Shown here: positions 26,064-39,500 of the stretch, piece after piece | Numbering within the stretch: the stretch's first letter is position 1 | How the letters are laid out: every line of letters starts with the position of its first letter | Source of the DNA: Phoenix dactylifera | Lineage: Eukaryota > Streptophyta > Magnoliopsida > Arecales > Arecaceae | Assembly (NCBI RefSeq): GCF_009389715.1 | Contig: NC_052399.1 | Coordinates: 30,575,146 to 30,639,145 of the forward strand | DNA: 64,000 nt | Direction of reading: 5' to 3' | Translations under genes and position numbers: made by a program | The notes under the pieces: generated by a model | Seen by the model: only the letters and a program-made list of their open reading frames with translations | Databases searched by the model: none | Told to the model about the DNA's origin: nothing

Positions 26064-26136
26064 GCGCCTGTAGCTCAGTGGATAGAGCGTCTGTTTCCTA
26101 AGCAGAAAGTCGTAGGTTCGACCCCTACCTGGCGCG
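26064..26136 (+). tRNA. tRNA-Arg (anticodon CCU)
   Basis: The 73-nt sequence folds as a cloverleaf. The acceptor stem is GCGCCTG/CTGGCGC (one U-U mismatch at pair 6). The D stem is GCTC/GAGC, the anticodon stem TCTGT/GCAGA with loop TTCCTAA (anticodon CCT), and the T stem GTAGG/CCTAC with loop TTCGACC. The discriminator is G and there is no intron. A box (TAGCTCAGTGG) and B box (GGTTCGACCCC) are intact. The upstream side has an AT-rich TATAAAA-like stretch and a CAA triplet, as in plant tRNA genes. Confidence 0.96.
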
Positions 26137-26143
26137 TCAATAA

Positions 26144-26148
26144 TTTTT
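26144..26148 (+). terminator. RNA polymerase III T-run terminator
   Basis: Five T residues lie 8 nt after the tRNA 3' end, the usual Pol III stop signal. Confidence 0.8.
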
Positions 26149-27349
26149 ACATTTACATGCTTTTTTATTACTTCTCTTCACTTTTTTTAACTATTAGTTT
26201 TTCTTTTTATACTTGTTTTCCTCATTGCTTTTCACTGTAATTTGTTATTTCCTCATTGTTTTCAACCATTGAATTTACCTTTCTGATGGAGCTATTAATT
26301 TTCCATTCTCATAGTTTTGGCCCTTTTTTTTCTTTCCTGTCTTATATTTTAGCATTAGGTTTTCTTCTGGTTATTATTTATTAATTTTTCATTCCTATGT
26401 ACTTTTTTTATTATGTTTCTCTAATGGCTTTGGCCTTTTTATTTCAGTACGATAATGCCTTTGCCCTTCACGATGCTATGTGATTAGGTTTTCTATATTT
26501 GGTCATGGAGTAACACTAATAGAATAATTTATTCCTATAATCTAGTTATTCCATGGATTAAATGATTTAAGTTTCAATTCTAATTAGTTCATAATCTTTC
26601 ATACCCAAGATTAATTTTGGTTGGAAAAAATAGAATAAGGAGGTTGAAGTATAAACTATACAAGCTTGCCCTTATAGGTAGCAAAAAAGGTTTAGTATGG
26701 TAAAATGAATATAATATTTTTTGTTCAAGGGCAGTAGTCTATTATTTTATATCTAAAGTCATACAATTTTGAATACTTTTGACTATAACTATAGTAATAC
26801 TTAATAAATAAATAAAATAGTGGTAATTTCATTACATGATGATTGCCTCAAATAATACAAGTCATGCAAATAGCAACAATAAAAATACAACATTAAAAAA
26901 TAATTAGTTGAATTTTCACTCACAATTACAATTTAGGTTAAAAAATAATTTAAAAATGATATAAAATTAACAAATAGAAATTACAATGTACAAAATATTG
27001 AAAGCAAAAGTATATAGGTGTCTCCAATAAAAATTTTTAGCAAAAAATTAATATTATTTCATAATTTTTAAAACTCAAGAATAATTCTGCAAATTAGTTT
27101 TGATTATCATATATTTTTAGAAGCTTTGTGAATGGTTTACTCATCAAGAACTACTCAAAATAAATATGCAAGTTCTGATAAATTCAAACATATTATAATA
27201 CTACAATGTTTTGCTCGCATTCATCCATTTGTTACAAATATTACAATATATTAGATAGCTTGATAGTCTTTATTTATTTTCATGAAAATACTGAGGATGA
27301 GATTTTATGCCAACATCGATCAAGCATACCCATTGAACAAATACATCTA
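26149..27349. other. AT-rich intergenic DNA, no gene seen
   Basis: Low-GC sequence between the tRNA gene and the MITE at 27,350. No supported open frame or repeat. Confidence 0.5.
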
Positions 27350-27826
27350 GGGCTCGTTTGGTTCGCAGGAAAAGAAGAAGAAAAAGTGTGGTCAACGAGA
27401 AAGTAATGAGATGCCTCTTGTTTGGTTGGAGTTTTCAAATGAGAAAGACGGAAAAGTTGTATTACCATGGAAATATGATTCTCATATTTCATGGAAAAGT
27501 ATTTTCCATAAGAAACATGGAAAAATTACTTTTGGCGTGAATCACTCCATTTTTATTTTTTTCCCAAAAAGGCCCTTCAGCATTAAAAAAAGCACTAAAG
27601 AGGCATTAAAGACCTAATTTTTATTAAGCGTATAATAGGAATTATACATAATTTTTCTAAGAAAGTGAATGGTCAACCAAACATAAGTACTTTGAAAATT
27701 TGTCACTTTTCCATGGTCAACCAAACATACTAAAAGTACTTTCCTAAGCATTCTCTTCCTAGGAATCTGCTTCCTATGAATCATATTCCTAAAAGAGAAA
27801 ATACTTACCGCGAACCAAACGAGCCC
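27350..27826. mobile_element. MITE with 17-bp inverted termini
   Basis: The left end reads GGGCTCGTTTGGTTCGC and the right end is its exact reverse complement. A 3-bp repeat CTA flanks both sides (27347-27349 and 27827-27829). The 477-bp interior has no transposase. The terminal sequence and 3-bp target site are typical of PIF/Harbinger (Tourist-like) MITEs; that assignment is inference from the ends. Confidence 0.88.
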
Positions 27827-28397
27827 CTAATCATTTTAGCATAGAAATCCCTAAGCATGCCCTATACTAGCTGTTGTTGGAAATTGGACCCGGGGGCAAT
27901 CTTCGGTCGAGGAGAGGGAGCAGCAGGTCCTCACAGGGGAGCGGCGATCCGTCGGCGAGCGGCGTCCTCCGTCCGGGTGCCTGCAGACAAACCGGTGGCC
28001 GGGTTTTCCGGCGCCGGCCCTCCGACGCTCAAGTCAGATGGGGGGCAAAGTGTATAAAGAGAAGAAGAACAGTGTTTGTAGAGTGTGGAATTTTTTCCAA
28101 CCCCCCTCTCAGGAGCAAAGGTCCCCTTTTATAGGAGGGTCGGTTTACCTGTGATGTGATGGGGCGAGGCCATTGTACGGCTCGGCATGTTGCTCAGATC
28201 GGCGCACGATCGAGTGAATTATTGCGTTGATGTCGGAGGTGAAGTCGTCGTACGACCCGAGCTGGCACGCAATCGAGCGAATTATTGCATTGGTGTCGGG
28301 AGTAAGGCCGAGATCGGAAACTTATCATAGCTGATTGGACTCCGCTAGGCTGACTTGCCGTGGAGAGCTGTGAGTCCGTAGATAACAGGAGCCACGC

Positions 28398-28480
28398 GCA
28401 TTAATTGTAGAGTAAGCCGGAGATCCGCATTAATTGTGGAGTAAGCCGGAGATCCGCATTAATTGTGGAGTGAACTAGAG
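28398..28480. repeat. 29-bp tandem repeat in the solo LTR
   Basis: About 2.7 copies of a 29-bp unit beginning GCATTAATTGT start at 28398, 28427 and 28456; the last is incomplete. Confidence 0.85.
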
Positions 28481-28657
28481 GTTTGTAGGGGTCGTGCGCA
28501 ATAAATACCGGGGCAGTGGCAGGATATGGCCCTTGGCCGGACCTCGGAGGGGTATGGCCGTGGTAGGTGGCTGACAGGAGTAGACCTCGGGTGTCAGGAA
28601 TTTTCCGGGTCGGGAGTTCTGAGGTCGGATATGTTGAGGTCGGATGTTTCGAGTCGG

Positions 28658-28827
28658 ACGTTCCGAGGTCGGACGCCAACTTCGGCTATCCAGGGTCGGC
28701 GATTGTGCGACTTCTTAGGGGTACTTGCGTCAGGGGGGGGGGGAGTTTGGAGACGTTCCGAGGTCGGACGCCAACTTCGGCTATCCAGGGTCGGCGATTG
28801 TGCGACTTCTTAGGGGTACTTGCGTCA
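28658..28827. repeat. 75-bp direct repeat in the solo LTR
   Basis: Two identical 75-bp segments starting ACGTTCCGAGGTCGG (28658-28732 and 28753-28827) are separated by a 20-bp G-rich spacer containing a run of ten Gs. Confidence 0.9.
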
Positions 28828-28861
28828 CCGGGGGGGGAAATCTTATTCCCCCAACACTAGC

Positions 28862-30568
28862 TATAGACACTTGATACCTAAATATAATTAAGCTTGCCAT
28901 TGAAGCCCACACCTCCTCTCTCATTTTTCTATTGATGTTGCCCACTTTGCCTGCGCTCAATATTTTGCCTTGATTACAAAATTTAACCACTTCATTTGCT
29001 CTTATGTCTTCAAGACCTCTCTATATATTGTTAACTTTGTTGTTGCAAATAAAATAAGAATGGAAACGAGCTACATGAATTAGAAGAGGTCAAGTGACAT
29101 TGCTGCCACAATGGTTGTTATTAAAAGAGTAAGAGAAGGGCATTGTTAACAAGGATATGGGAGCGAACTAAAAGGAGATAATTAAAAAAAAAATATGAGG
29201 TGGGTAAATTTAAGAAGAGCTACTGGATAAATGCATAAAATAAATTACTCCATTAATCTTGGTGGATTAATTTATCCCAAGTAGGTTAGGTTAGTTCGAT
29301 TAAAGTAAACATTGACAAGAGTATGTTATTTCCAGTTAATTGGATTGAAATTTGTTTTTTAAGAGATTAAACATTATTATTACGTATAATAAAAGCGTCA
29401 ACTCTTTTTTTGTTCCACCATATTCCACGGTCCAACCCAATCTAACATAGTAATCAGATTAGGATTATTTTTGAAATTAAAAATTAAGAAATTAAGAAAA
29501 TTTTATACAGTCAAAAGATATGTATTGGATTCTTTTTTATATACTTTTATAAATAAGGCTTATTATTTATTTGCTCTCCAAAATTTACTATTTGCATAGA
29601 TTGCTTTGAAATTGTTATGTTTTTGCATTAATACCCCTCCAATTAGATTTTTGGCTAACTTTGTTAGTAAATAACTATTTTGAGCATCCTTATCACTACA
29701 TTTCTATGCCAATGTTCTTAAAAATTTATTGTTCAATTTATATTGAAAAAATATTTGTAGATAAAATTTTCAAGTATATTAATACAAAAAGATGACAAGG
29801 TTATATTATTTTTAAAAGAATTATTTATTAATACCGTCAGCAGAGAATATTGAGAGAAAATTTTGAGAGATATTTATGTAAAAAGTAATTTTCGAACAAA
29901 ATATTAGCAAAAGTGTATATGAATATTAACCGTTGGACTACAGACACCATCGCGATTAAGTTATTCTAAATCATCGAAGAAATATTAAATCGTCAGGACT
30001 TCCGTGGGACCCGCCTGTGTCTGTGGCTCAGAATTACGGTCTCTTCTGTTGAACTGACAGCCTGTGTCCCTTTTGCTTCATCCTCAAATAAATATCTAAA
30101 TAAATAATAAACTAAAACGAAAGCCGAGAAGCGCACCTCGCCTTTTTGAATCCCAAACGGTCCTGAAATTTGAATTCGCCCCATCTCTACCGTCCATGCA
30201 ACCTCTGTTCACCGTGCGATCTGAATAAATCAATATAATAATGAAAACATTATCATTTTTTAACCTCTCCCCTCCCTCCTTATTCCCCCCATTCGCCGCT
30301 CCCTTCGATTTCTTCTCCGCTGTCTTTCCATTCTCCCAAATCCCCATCTCTCCTCCAATCCAGTAGAAAAGAAAACGCTCGCAATCCAAACCCTAACCTC
30401 ACTCGATCCTTGATTCAACCCTAGATCCTCCGAAGACCCTAATCTTTCCTCTCGAAACCCTTTTTTTCCTCCCTTCTTCAGCAGTCCAGCATCCTCCCCC
30501 TCCTCACCTTCTTGATCCCATCTCGAAACCCTAGGTTTTCGATTTCTTTTGGCTGTCAGGAGATCAGG
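28862..30568. other. Intergenic DNA and KIN-12 5' region
   Basis: AT-rich up to about 30.2 kb. The last 300 bp are pyrimidine-rich (many TCCC/TCTCC words), likely the 5' UTR and promoter-proximal region of the kinesin gene. No clear TATA box was identified. Confidence 0.45.
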
Positions 30569-33500
30569 ATGCCGGCGGTGGCAGAACCTGGGAGCGCGTT
30601 CAGGAGCCGGATTAGGTTTCAAGAACCAGCGGCGGACTCTGAGGCGGCAGATGTTGGGGGAAATGATGCGAACGGAGAACGGGCAGTGGTCTCCGGTGGA
30701 TTTCCAGTGCAAAGATTCGATCTGCAAGAAGATCCGTCTTTCTGGAAGGATCATAACGTCCAGGTAATGGAAGGTCTTCAGTTAAAGATAAGATCTTGGA
30801 ACGGTTTTTAGAGTAAAAATGCTTCTTTTTTTCCTCTCGTACGCTTTTCTAATTTCTCTTGTTGATCATCCTTGACTGGCATTTCGGTATGCGAATGTTA
30901 TGTAATTTGAGTGGGAGGACTACATTTTGAGAGGGTTTTCCTTACGGTAGGCCTGCCGGTCTCAAATCCTCTTTCAATATGGAGAGGATAATTTTTTAAG
31001 CCCTGCTGTCGAAGAAGAAAATCTAGTTCTCTATCCTATGTGGATGATAAGAGCGTGCACTCTGTGCTTATTCAATTCTAGCTTCTGGTTAAACCTTGGC
31101 TGTGAACTTATGATTTAGAATCAAGATACATTGGAATTCAGAAATTTCTCGGTGTTTGGTTTCCCATGCACCTGTATTTTTATGTGCACTGATTTGTAAA
31201 TTGTTTTTTTTTCTCGTCAGTCTTAGATGGTAGGGCCAAAAATCCCAATGATTTCAGTCTTCAGATTGTGATCTGGTTGTAAATTGGATAGCAATTTTCA
31301 TATGGATGCCTACATATGCTGAGTCTGTCCTGAATATGCTTTGGAAAATAAGCACTTAAATTGAAATATACGTTTACCTCTATGAATTTGATGGGTCTAT
31401 AAAATTTTAAAGCACGGACCTTTGTATCTCTTGTGCAATATCATGCTCATACTGTTTCTGTAAACAGGTTGTCATTCGAATCCGACCCCTCAGCAATTCT
31501 GAGATATCCCTCCAAGGACACAATAGATGTGTTAGACAGGAAAGTTGTCAAAGTATTACCTGGACTGGACACCCAGAATCCCGCTTCACCTTTGATCTCG
31601 TTGCTGATGAACATGTCAGCCAGGTAACCTTTTTTCCACCACTAATTTCAAATAATATCTTCTTTCATGATTTCTGTTCTTCGTAACAGTTTTTCTTGTT
31701 TCTCAACAGGAAAAACTATTTAAAGTGGCTGGAATACCAATGGTAGAAAATTGTGTGGCAGGCTACAATAGCTGTATGTTTGCATATGGCCAGGTGAGAT
31801 TTATCCATACTTCGTTTTTAATATTTTGTGTTGTCTATCACTTAATGCTTCAACGAAAACAAGGTCAATATGCATGTTTAGCAGATTACTTCCACATTTG
31901 AGGAATATAGGATTTAGAAACTTTTAGTAGTTATGCTCTTTTCAGCTGGTCCTATTTGGTCTGTTAGCTTTTCCTGCATTCTTGTTTAGAGCTATTGAGA
32001 TTATCACTGTGGTGGTTGGAGATTGATGTTAAATCTGAACTCAAGCTAAAGCAAGGGCTCTAATGTGACTGTTTTTCAGACTGGTAGTGGGAAAACACAC
32101 ACAATGTTAGGAGATATAGAAGGTGGAACACGTAGACATAGCGTTAATTGTGGGATGACACCTCGTGTGTTTGAGCATCTATTCTCAAGAATTCAGAAGG
32201 TAAAATTGCTTTCATATTCTGCTTAATCACTGTCTTATACATTTTTTTAATGATGCCTGATTTTCCAATTGCTATATGACAGGAAAAAGAGTCTCGAAGA
32301 GATGAAAAGCTGCAATTCACCTGTAAATGCTCTTTTTTGGAAATATACAATGAGCAGATTCTAGATCTCTTGAATCCATCCTCTGTGAATTTACAGGTAG
32401 ATGATTAGAATTATAAAGATAGTAATGTATCTTGTTCATTTTTTGTTGCTTACTACTAGCTGAACCATATTTGAACTTTTCCTAATATTTCATTTTGATT
32501 TACTTACAGAGTTTTGGGTAATTATAACGTAGGTTTAATGCAAAAAACTTTCATAGTAGATTAAAATTTCATATCGCTAATTCACAAATGCAAATTCGCC
32601 ATTTTCATATTCTTGTTTGTTTGGGAATTTAGGAGCATGAGTTCAAATGCATGTTTCTTTTTCCAGATAAGAGAAGATGCCAAAAAAGGTGTGCATGTGG
32701 AGACTCTCTCTGAGTTTGAGGTTTCAAGTGCCCGAGATGTTATGCAACAACTAATTCAGGTCTGGTCAAATGAGTTGCAATGATTGTTACAAACATCTGA
32801 CTGGATTATGCTTGCTTTAGCCAACTGACTAGTTTTCCTGATACAGGGGCTGTGAATACTTGTGACTGATCTTATCTAATTGAACATCCTAATAGAATTG
32901 CAGTGCAATTATATATATTAACCTTCTGTCATAACACTCATTATGCTCTGAATTACTTTTGATGCTCTAGAAATCTTTTGTCAATGTTTTGGCAGGGAGC
33001 AGCAAATAGAAAGGTGGCTGCAACAAATATGAACCGAGCAAGCAGCCGTTCTCATAGTGTTTTTACTTGTGTTATAGAAAGTAAGGTGTGTAAGAACTGC
33101 CATATCTTTTACATCTCTTACAGATTGAATATGAAATTATAAATCTATTGTTTGAGAACTTGGTAGATTATAGAAGTGATCATGTTAACAAATTGGATAT
33201 AAAACTTATAGCTAGATCATATCATCTATTTAATTTATTGTAGTTATATTTTTAAAAGTGTAATTTTGCACCTGTGCAGTGGGAATCCCAAGGAGTTACT
33301 CACCACAGGTATGCTCGGCTTAATCTCGTAGACCTGGCAGGCTCAGAGAGGTAAGATATGATGATGAAAAATTTCCATGAATTTTACCAGATACATATCC
33401 ATATTATTAGGATTTTCTTTCAATTTAGCACTGTGTGTACAATGAAACATGTAGTGCTGATGTAGTAACTGCATAATTTTATAAATATTTAGTTGAATTT

Positions 33501-36500
33501 GTTTCGATCTTAATGAGTGTGCAGTTAGCCGATTCAATAGTGAGAGCCCGAATGAAGTAAATTTGTTGTATTTTTTGCCAACTGATTGGTTCTTTTGCTG
33601 TAAATAATTCTTGAACTACAGGCAGAAGAGCTCAGGTGCTGAGGGTGACAGGCTGAAGGAAGCCACTAACATCAACAAATCCCTTTCAACTTTGGGGTTG
33701 GTAAACCTTACTCATATCTATATATTTCCTGATACTTAATGCTACATCTATCCTTGTTTGGCATTTCCCTTGTTTTTGGTTTCAAGTTCAATGATATATT
33801 CACTCTTCTTCCAGCTGATGTCTTACTTGAGATGTTTGGAATTCTGCAGACTTGTTATTATGAACCTTGTCAGTATATCAAATGGGAAGTCATTGCATGT
33901 ACCATATCGAGATTCAAAACTGACATTTCTTCTTCAGGTACCTAGTTTAGTTGAGTGGAAAAAATCAAATCTGATATTTTGCAATATTGTGTGCAGAGAA
34001 TACTTGCATTGGCTATAGGCTAGCATAGGTGAGGTCCACATAGTTCAGTTGTGGTAAAATTACTCATTTCAAGGTATATGCAATTTTATGAATGCTAAAA
34101 GTCTCACCAAAGGTGCCAAAATCTTACAAGTCATGTCTTTCATTAATAGTATTTTCTTTTAGGAGTTGCCATTATTAATCCATAATCCCTTTTGAGTAAG
34201 CCACCTGAACAATACTACCTACAACATGCTATTAAGAAGACCGCGTTCATGTTCTACTCGGTGCTAGCCTATAGCTTGTCAGAAACTGTGGTAAATAGAT
34301 TAAATATTCAAATTACCTGAAGAATTTTTAAATATTTATTTCATGATATTAATAATCATGGGCAATTTGTTATAGGATTCGTGTCTAATGATGAGTTTGT
34401 CAGATGTTACCATTTTATGATGTTACGATTTTGGCTATACAAATGTTTCATCACAGTAGAAATCCTATGGTCATGAAAATATTTATTGCCGGTTCTGAAT
34501 TTGATATCTAGTTTATAAGAAGACATTCACGTTCAGAAAGGAGGTATTGTTTCCTTTGATAATTTGAAATCATAAAATATGGAATTGCAGAAATGTGTGG
34601 TTATACATCTTATCTTTAGCACCTGGCGGAAGGATAATGTGTTGTTGCAAAATCTTTACTTATTGATGATTGTGTAATGGTTTTCAGCTTTTGGTGCAAA
34701 CTATCTAGTTTCTATTGGTAGACTTTACTTGACTTACATTACCCTGATCATTATATCCTTGTTTCTTTCAGGATTCATTGGGAGGGAATTCTAAAACCAT
34801 TATCATTGCAAATATAAGCCCGTCTAATTGGTCAGTGTCTAGACACTCTAACCTCTCTTCCCTACATTGTATATATCTCATGATTTCTTTCTGAGACTTA
34901 ATGATTTACATATTTTCTCTTTACCTTTGGCTTATAGCTGTGGTTTGGAAACATTAAGCACACTGAAATTTGCACAGCGTGCCAAGTTCCTTAGGAACAA
35001 TGTAAGTGCTGTACATGCTAATTTTTTGGCTTTACTCTCCTAGTTCCTGCTTTGCAAACTCAAGCCAACTCCTCTTCTTTCTGTAGGCAATCGTGAACGA
35101 GGATGCATCTGGAGATGTTCTTAGCATGCGTCTACAGATTCAGCAGTTGAAGGTATGTTGATTACACTAGTTTATAAATACATGTCATGTATGTTATTTT
35201 AAATTATACCATGAAACTATTAAACACAAAATATTTTTTGATTTTGGTTGCAACCGATTGAATATTTTTCAGAAAACTATGAGAAACACTTTGCTTATAA
35301 AGCATTATATATTTGAATCAGTATCATAAACTGTAAATCCTGATGTTGACTTGGCTTTTATGTCTGTATATGTAATTGAGCTCTCCTCAAGAATTCTGCC
35401 TCTATGTTACTATGAGATTTGGCATGCTTAAGAGTTAAAATAAATGCAGAAAGAGGTGAATCGTCTACGAATATTAGCCAAGTGTGAAGCTGAGAACCCT
35501 GAAAGCGATGGCCTGAGTTCTAGTGTTGCTGGATCTCCGAGCTCTTTCAAATGGGATGCTGGACTGGGATCATTCAGTCCACTTACATTTGATAAAAGAA
35601 TATCACAGGTGTGCATTTTTTATATTCAGTTTACGCTGCATTGCTTCCTCATTGATGTTAGCTGCTGGAAGTTGCAAAGAATTAATTACTCTTTTCCTAT
35701 TATCTTTTGATTTTATTCTCTCTCTGGTGATTGCTGCAAATTGTCAAGCTAAATCTTCTCACTATTTTCTTGCCTTTCATTTTAGAGAAAGGAATATGAA
35801 GCTGCCTTAGTTGCAGCTTTTAGAAGGGATCAAGATAAAGAGGCAGCATTGAAGGCAATGGCTGCTGGCAAGCAGGCTGCAGAGCAGTTGGTAAGCATGC
35901 AATTTTTTAGTTGACAATCTCCTAGTTACAACATATATCTACTGGTTTTGTAATCGGAGCATTGGTATTGGTGATAGACTGGACTGACTAGGTCATTGTC
36001 ACTTTATCAATTTTTCTCAATTTTGTTGGCTTCCATAAAGAATGATAGTTATCTTAAGTGTTTTACAATTATCTCATCTTAACCGTAACTCCTTTGCACA
36101 TTTGAATTATTTTCCACTTTATCAATTTTTCTCAATTTTGTTGGCTACCATAAAGAATGATAGTTATCTTAAGTGTTTTACAATTATGTCATCTTAACCG
36201 TAACTCCTTTGCACATTTGAATTCTTTTCCATACTAATAGATGGAACTCAGTGATATCTAGTTTTCTGTATTAATATTATTATTTAAACTTTCACCCTTG
36301 TTCTTTGAAAAACTTGCTGTCCTTTAGCTCTCATTGCATATTATTAATATGATGTTATATTGTTCATAAGGCTACTCAAAAATCAGAAGAGGTTAGAAGT
36401 TTAAAAATGAGACTCCGGTTCCGTGAAGAAGGAATTAAAAGGTTAGAAGCAGTTGCTTCTGGAAAACTATCAGCTGAAACACATCTTTTACAAGAAAGGG

Positions 36501-39500
36501 AAGAACTCTTGAAGGAAATAGAGATTCTTCGTAATCAGGTTGATCGCAACCCGGAGGTTACTAGATTTGCCATGGAAAATTTGCAATTGAAAGAAGAACT
36601 AAGAAGGTATGACTTACTATTTTTTGGATTCATTTTTGAGTTTCTCTATGCTCTCATGAGATTTTCCTTCTCACATGTCCCATCTCTATTTTATTTATTC
36701 TCATAGATCCTGTTCTAAACACAATCGGTCATCGGTTGAAACTCTATTTTTTTCTAAGAATTATGAAACATGCCAACCATAACAAGCGATGCATGCATTA
36801 TCCTTCAGATTGCAATCATTTGCTGAAGAAGGTGAACGAGAAATAATGAATGAACAGATCACTGTTTTGCAAGAAAAGGTATCAATAGATGTCCTTGTAA
36901 AGAATTTATCACTTATTTTCAACTTGTGCTCTCTATTCATCCAATGTGTTTGCAGTTGTTGGAGGCATTGGATTGGAAGCTCATGCATGAGAAGGATCCA
37001 GATGTGGCTCAGGTTCAACACATGCCTCCGCACAATTTTGTGAATAAACATTGCTATAGCACACTAGAACCTAAGGGCATGTTTGAGAGAACCTAAGATC
37101 TTGGCCTTAATGTAATGGCAGTCACTTAAGATGCTACATTTGCGTGCTAATATTGTAGACCATACCCAGATTAGACTGAAGTATACCTAAATTGAAAAAA
37201 AAATGCATATGCTCTATGTTATTTCTTGCATCTGATTTGATCATTTGCAATTACTGTACAGGATCTATCCTTATCTTGGGATTCTTCCACCAACGAGGAA
37301 AATGAATTCCTCCGTTTGCAGGTTGGTAGTACTCTGATGACTAATATTTCTTTGTTCAGATATTGTCTTTACCTGATAATTTCTCGGATCTACTGCATGT
37401 ACTTGTATGTCTCTAATTAGCAAGGCCATTCTATGCAGGCTATTCAAAACCAGAAAGAAATAGAAGCACTTCGTAAAAATCTTTCTTTCTGCCTTGAAGC
37501 AAAGGAAAAGCTAGAGAGGTATAGAAATATTGAAGTTTTGTCCTGTCTAGGATATCTTTTATTTTGTTTCGCCAATTTATTCTATTAAGAGATTATATAA
37601 ATTCTCGTCAACATCAAGTAATTCTCAAGATTAAATAAATGGGATTGCTCCAAGCAAGCCACATCAATTGTCTTTTAGAACTTACTAGTTTGGATGTCAT
37701 GTAGGTGGCATTTGGCGACACAAATGGGATCACTATTGTAATCTTAAATCATTGGTGATCCTCATCCCGAGATAATCTGATCCTCGATGACCGATGATCT
37801 AAGATTACCGTATTTAGTATACTATGTCCCAATGATTAAAGATCCTGGTTACTACGAGTAACTTGTTTGGTTTGCTATGGAAACTTAAGATCACTAGCCA
37901 TATAATATCAAAATTGCCCCCGATATATTCTATATATTTTGCAACTAGTAAACAGAATTCTCAAATAAATCATATAAAAAAACATATGAATGGCTAGCAG
38001 CAGGTCCATGCAATTTATAAGTAGAAATTATTTGAACAGACTAGTTATAATTTTGACAACAAAATTATAATCCTATAAAAATATATTAATTGTTATTATA
38101 GGATTAATATTTTAATTTATAAATATAGAATACAATAATATATTACTATTTGTAATTATAAAAATATTTGGATAAGAATGTCAGAATAATTTATTATAAT
38201 ATAGTATACTTCATGAATACTATATATGCAATATCAATATAATATAATAAGATAATATTGATATAATATATTAATGATATATTGATTTACCAATTTTTTT
38301 TGCTGGATTGAGGGGAGTTTTTGTTTCCAAATTTTAGCCCGAGATCACTGCCTTGGGGTGATCTTGAAAATCCATCCTCAAGGATAGGTTTAAGATTACT
38401 GGCTTGAGCAGTGATTTTAGAAGTGGGATCGATTTGGAATCACCGCAATATAGGATCACTTGGGTGTAACCAAATACGGTGATCTTGTCACCTCCACTCA
38501 TATCACCCTTGAACTTAGGGTCATCACCCCATATTAAATGCCCCTGTAGAGTCATAGTTAAATGTGTGCTTTTGAACATGATGACTGTAACTTTAATACT
38601 TGATTGAGATGCTGTTCCATTTAGCCAATATTGTTGGTTGCCTTTTTTATTAATCAATAGGACAGTGAAAACATATTTTTCTCTCTTGACTGCCCTCTCT
38701 AGTGAATTAGAACTCCTCTTGTAGTTCTGTCACCATGATTGCTTCTTGTAGCCCTATATCTTGTTTATTACCAAAAAAACAGAAGCATATGCTTTATTGC
38801 TGTAATTCTTTATCCACAAGCCTATAAATCATAACTTACACTATCTGGAGAACTAAAAGTGCTAGTGGCCCATTAATCTGCTCTTGCAGTTATTTCTAAA
38901 TTAAAGAGATGAGTCATCACCCATAAATTGCATTGCGATGGGAGAAAATGAACTTGTTATGTTAAATAATTAGGTTCAGACAATGCATGCCAGGTGCTAA
39001 GAATTTCAGCGATATTCTAGAAAGGTTTGCATGTTTTATGCATAGAACTAGGAGAATGAAGCTGGGCTAATGAAAAATAGATTAATGGTCATTCTATCTG
39101 TTTCCATATATCTGAATATTCTCATGGAGTGGGGCATATTAAAAACTTCGGATTTGGTAGTTAACTTTTTTTCCCCACCTGACACCAGTTTTGTGTTTCC
39201 TGGTGGCTAACTTGAAAAATCTGCAGGCATGCGGAGGAGTTAGTCTCACAGCTAGAAGTAGAAAGGAAGCCTGCTCGTGATCCAAATGAAGATATTCAGC
39301 ATTCACAAATCAAGGACTCCATGGTTTCAGGGGCAAATGATTTTTCTCATGATCAGGTGGAACTTAAAACTATGGTTGACGCAATTGCAGCCGCCAGTCA
39401 GCGAGAAGCTGAATCTCATGAAACAGCCATCATGCTGGCTAAGGAGAATGAGGAATTACGCATGAAACTTAAAGTTTTAATCGAGGATAACAATAGACTG

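Larger units (their letters stand above)
27872..28856. mobile_element. Solo LTR, 985 bp
   Basis: The sequence starts TGTTG and ends CAACA and is flanked by the 5-bp duplication CTAGC (27867-27871 and 28857-28861). It is GC-rich compared with its surroundings, has a TATAAAG-like box near 28,050 and no coding domain. A solo LTR left by recombination between the LTRs of a larger element explains it best. Internal direct repeats are listed separately. Superfamily not determined. Confidence 0.85.

Noticed and set aside
26052..26240. Open frame reading through the tRNA (APVAQWIER...VGSTPTW)
   Set aside because: This peptide is the known translation artefact of tRNA genes; the cloverleaf explains the sequence.
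30260..30754. 164-codon minus-strand frame at the kinesin start
   Set aside because: Opposite strand of the 5' UTR and first kinesin exon; no domain.
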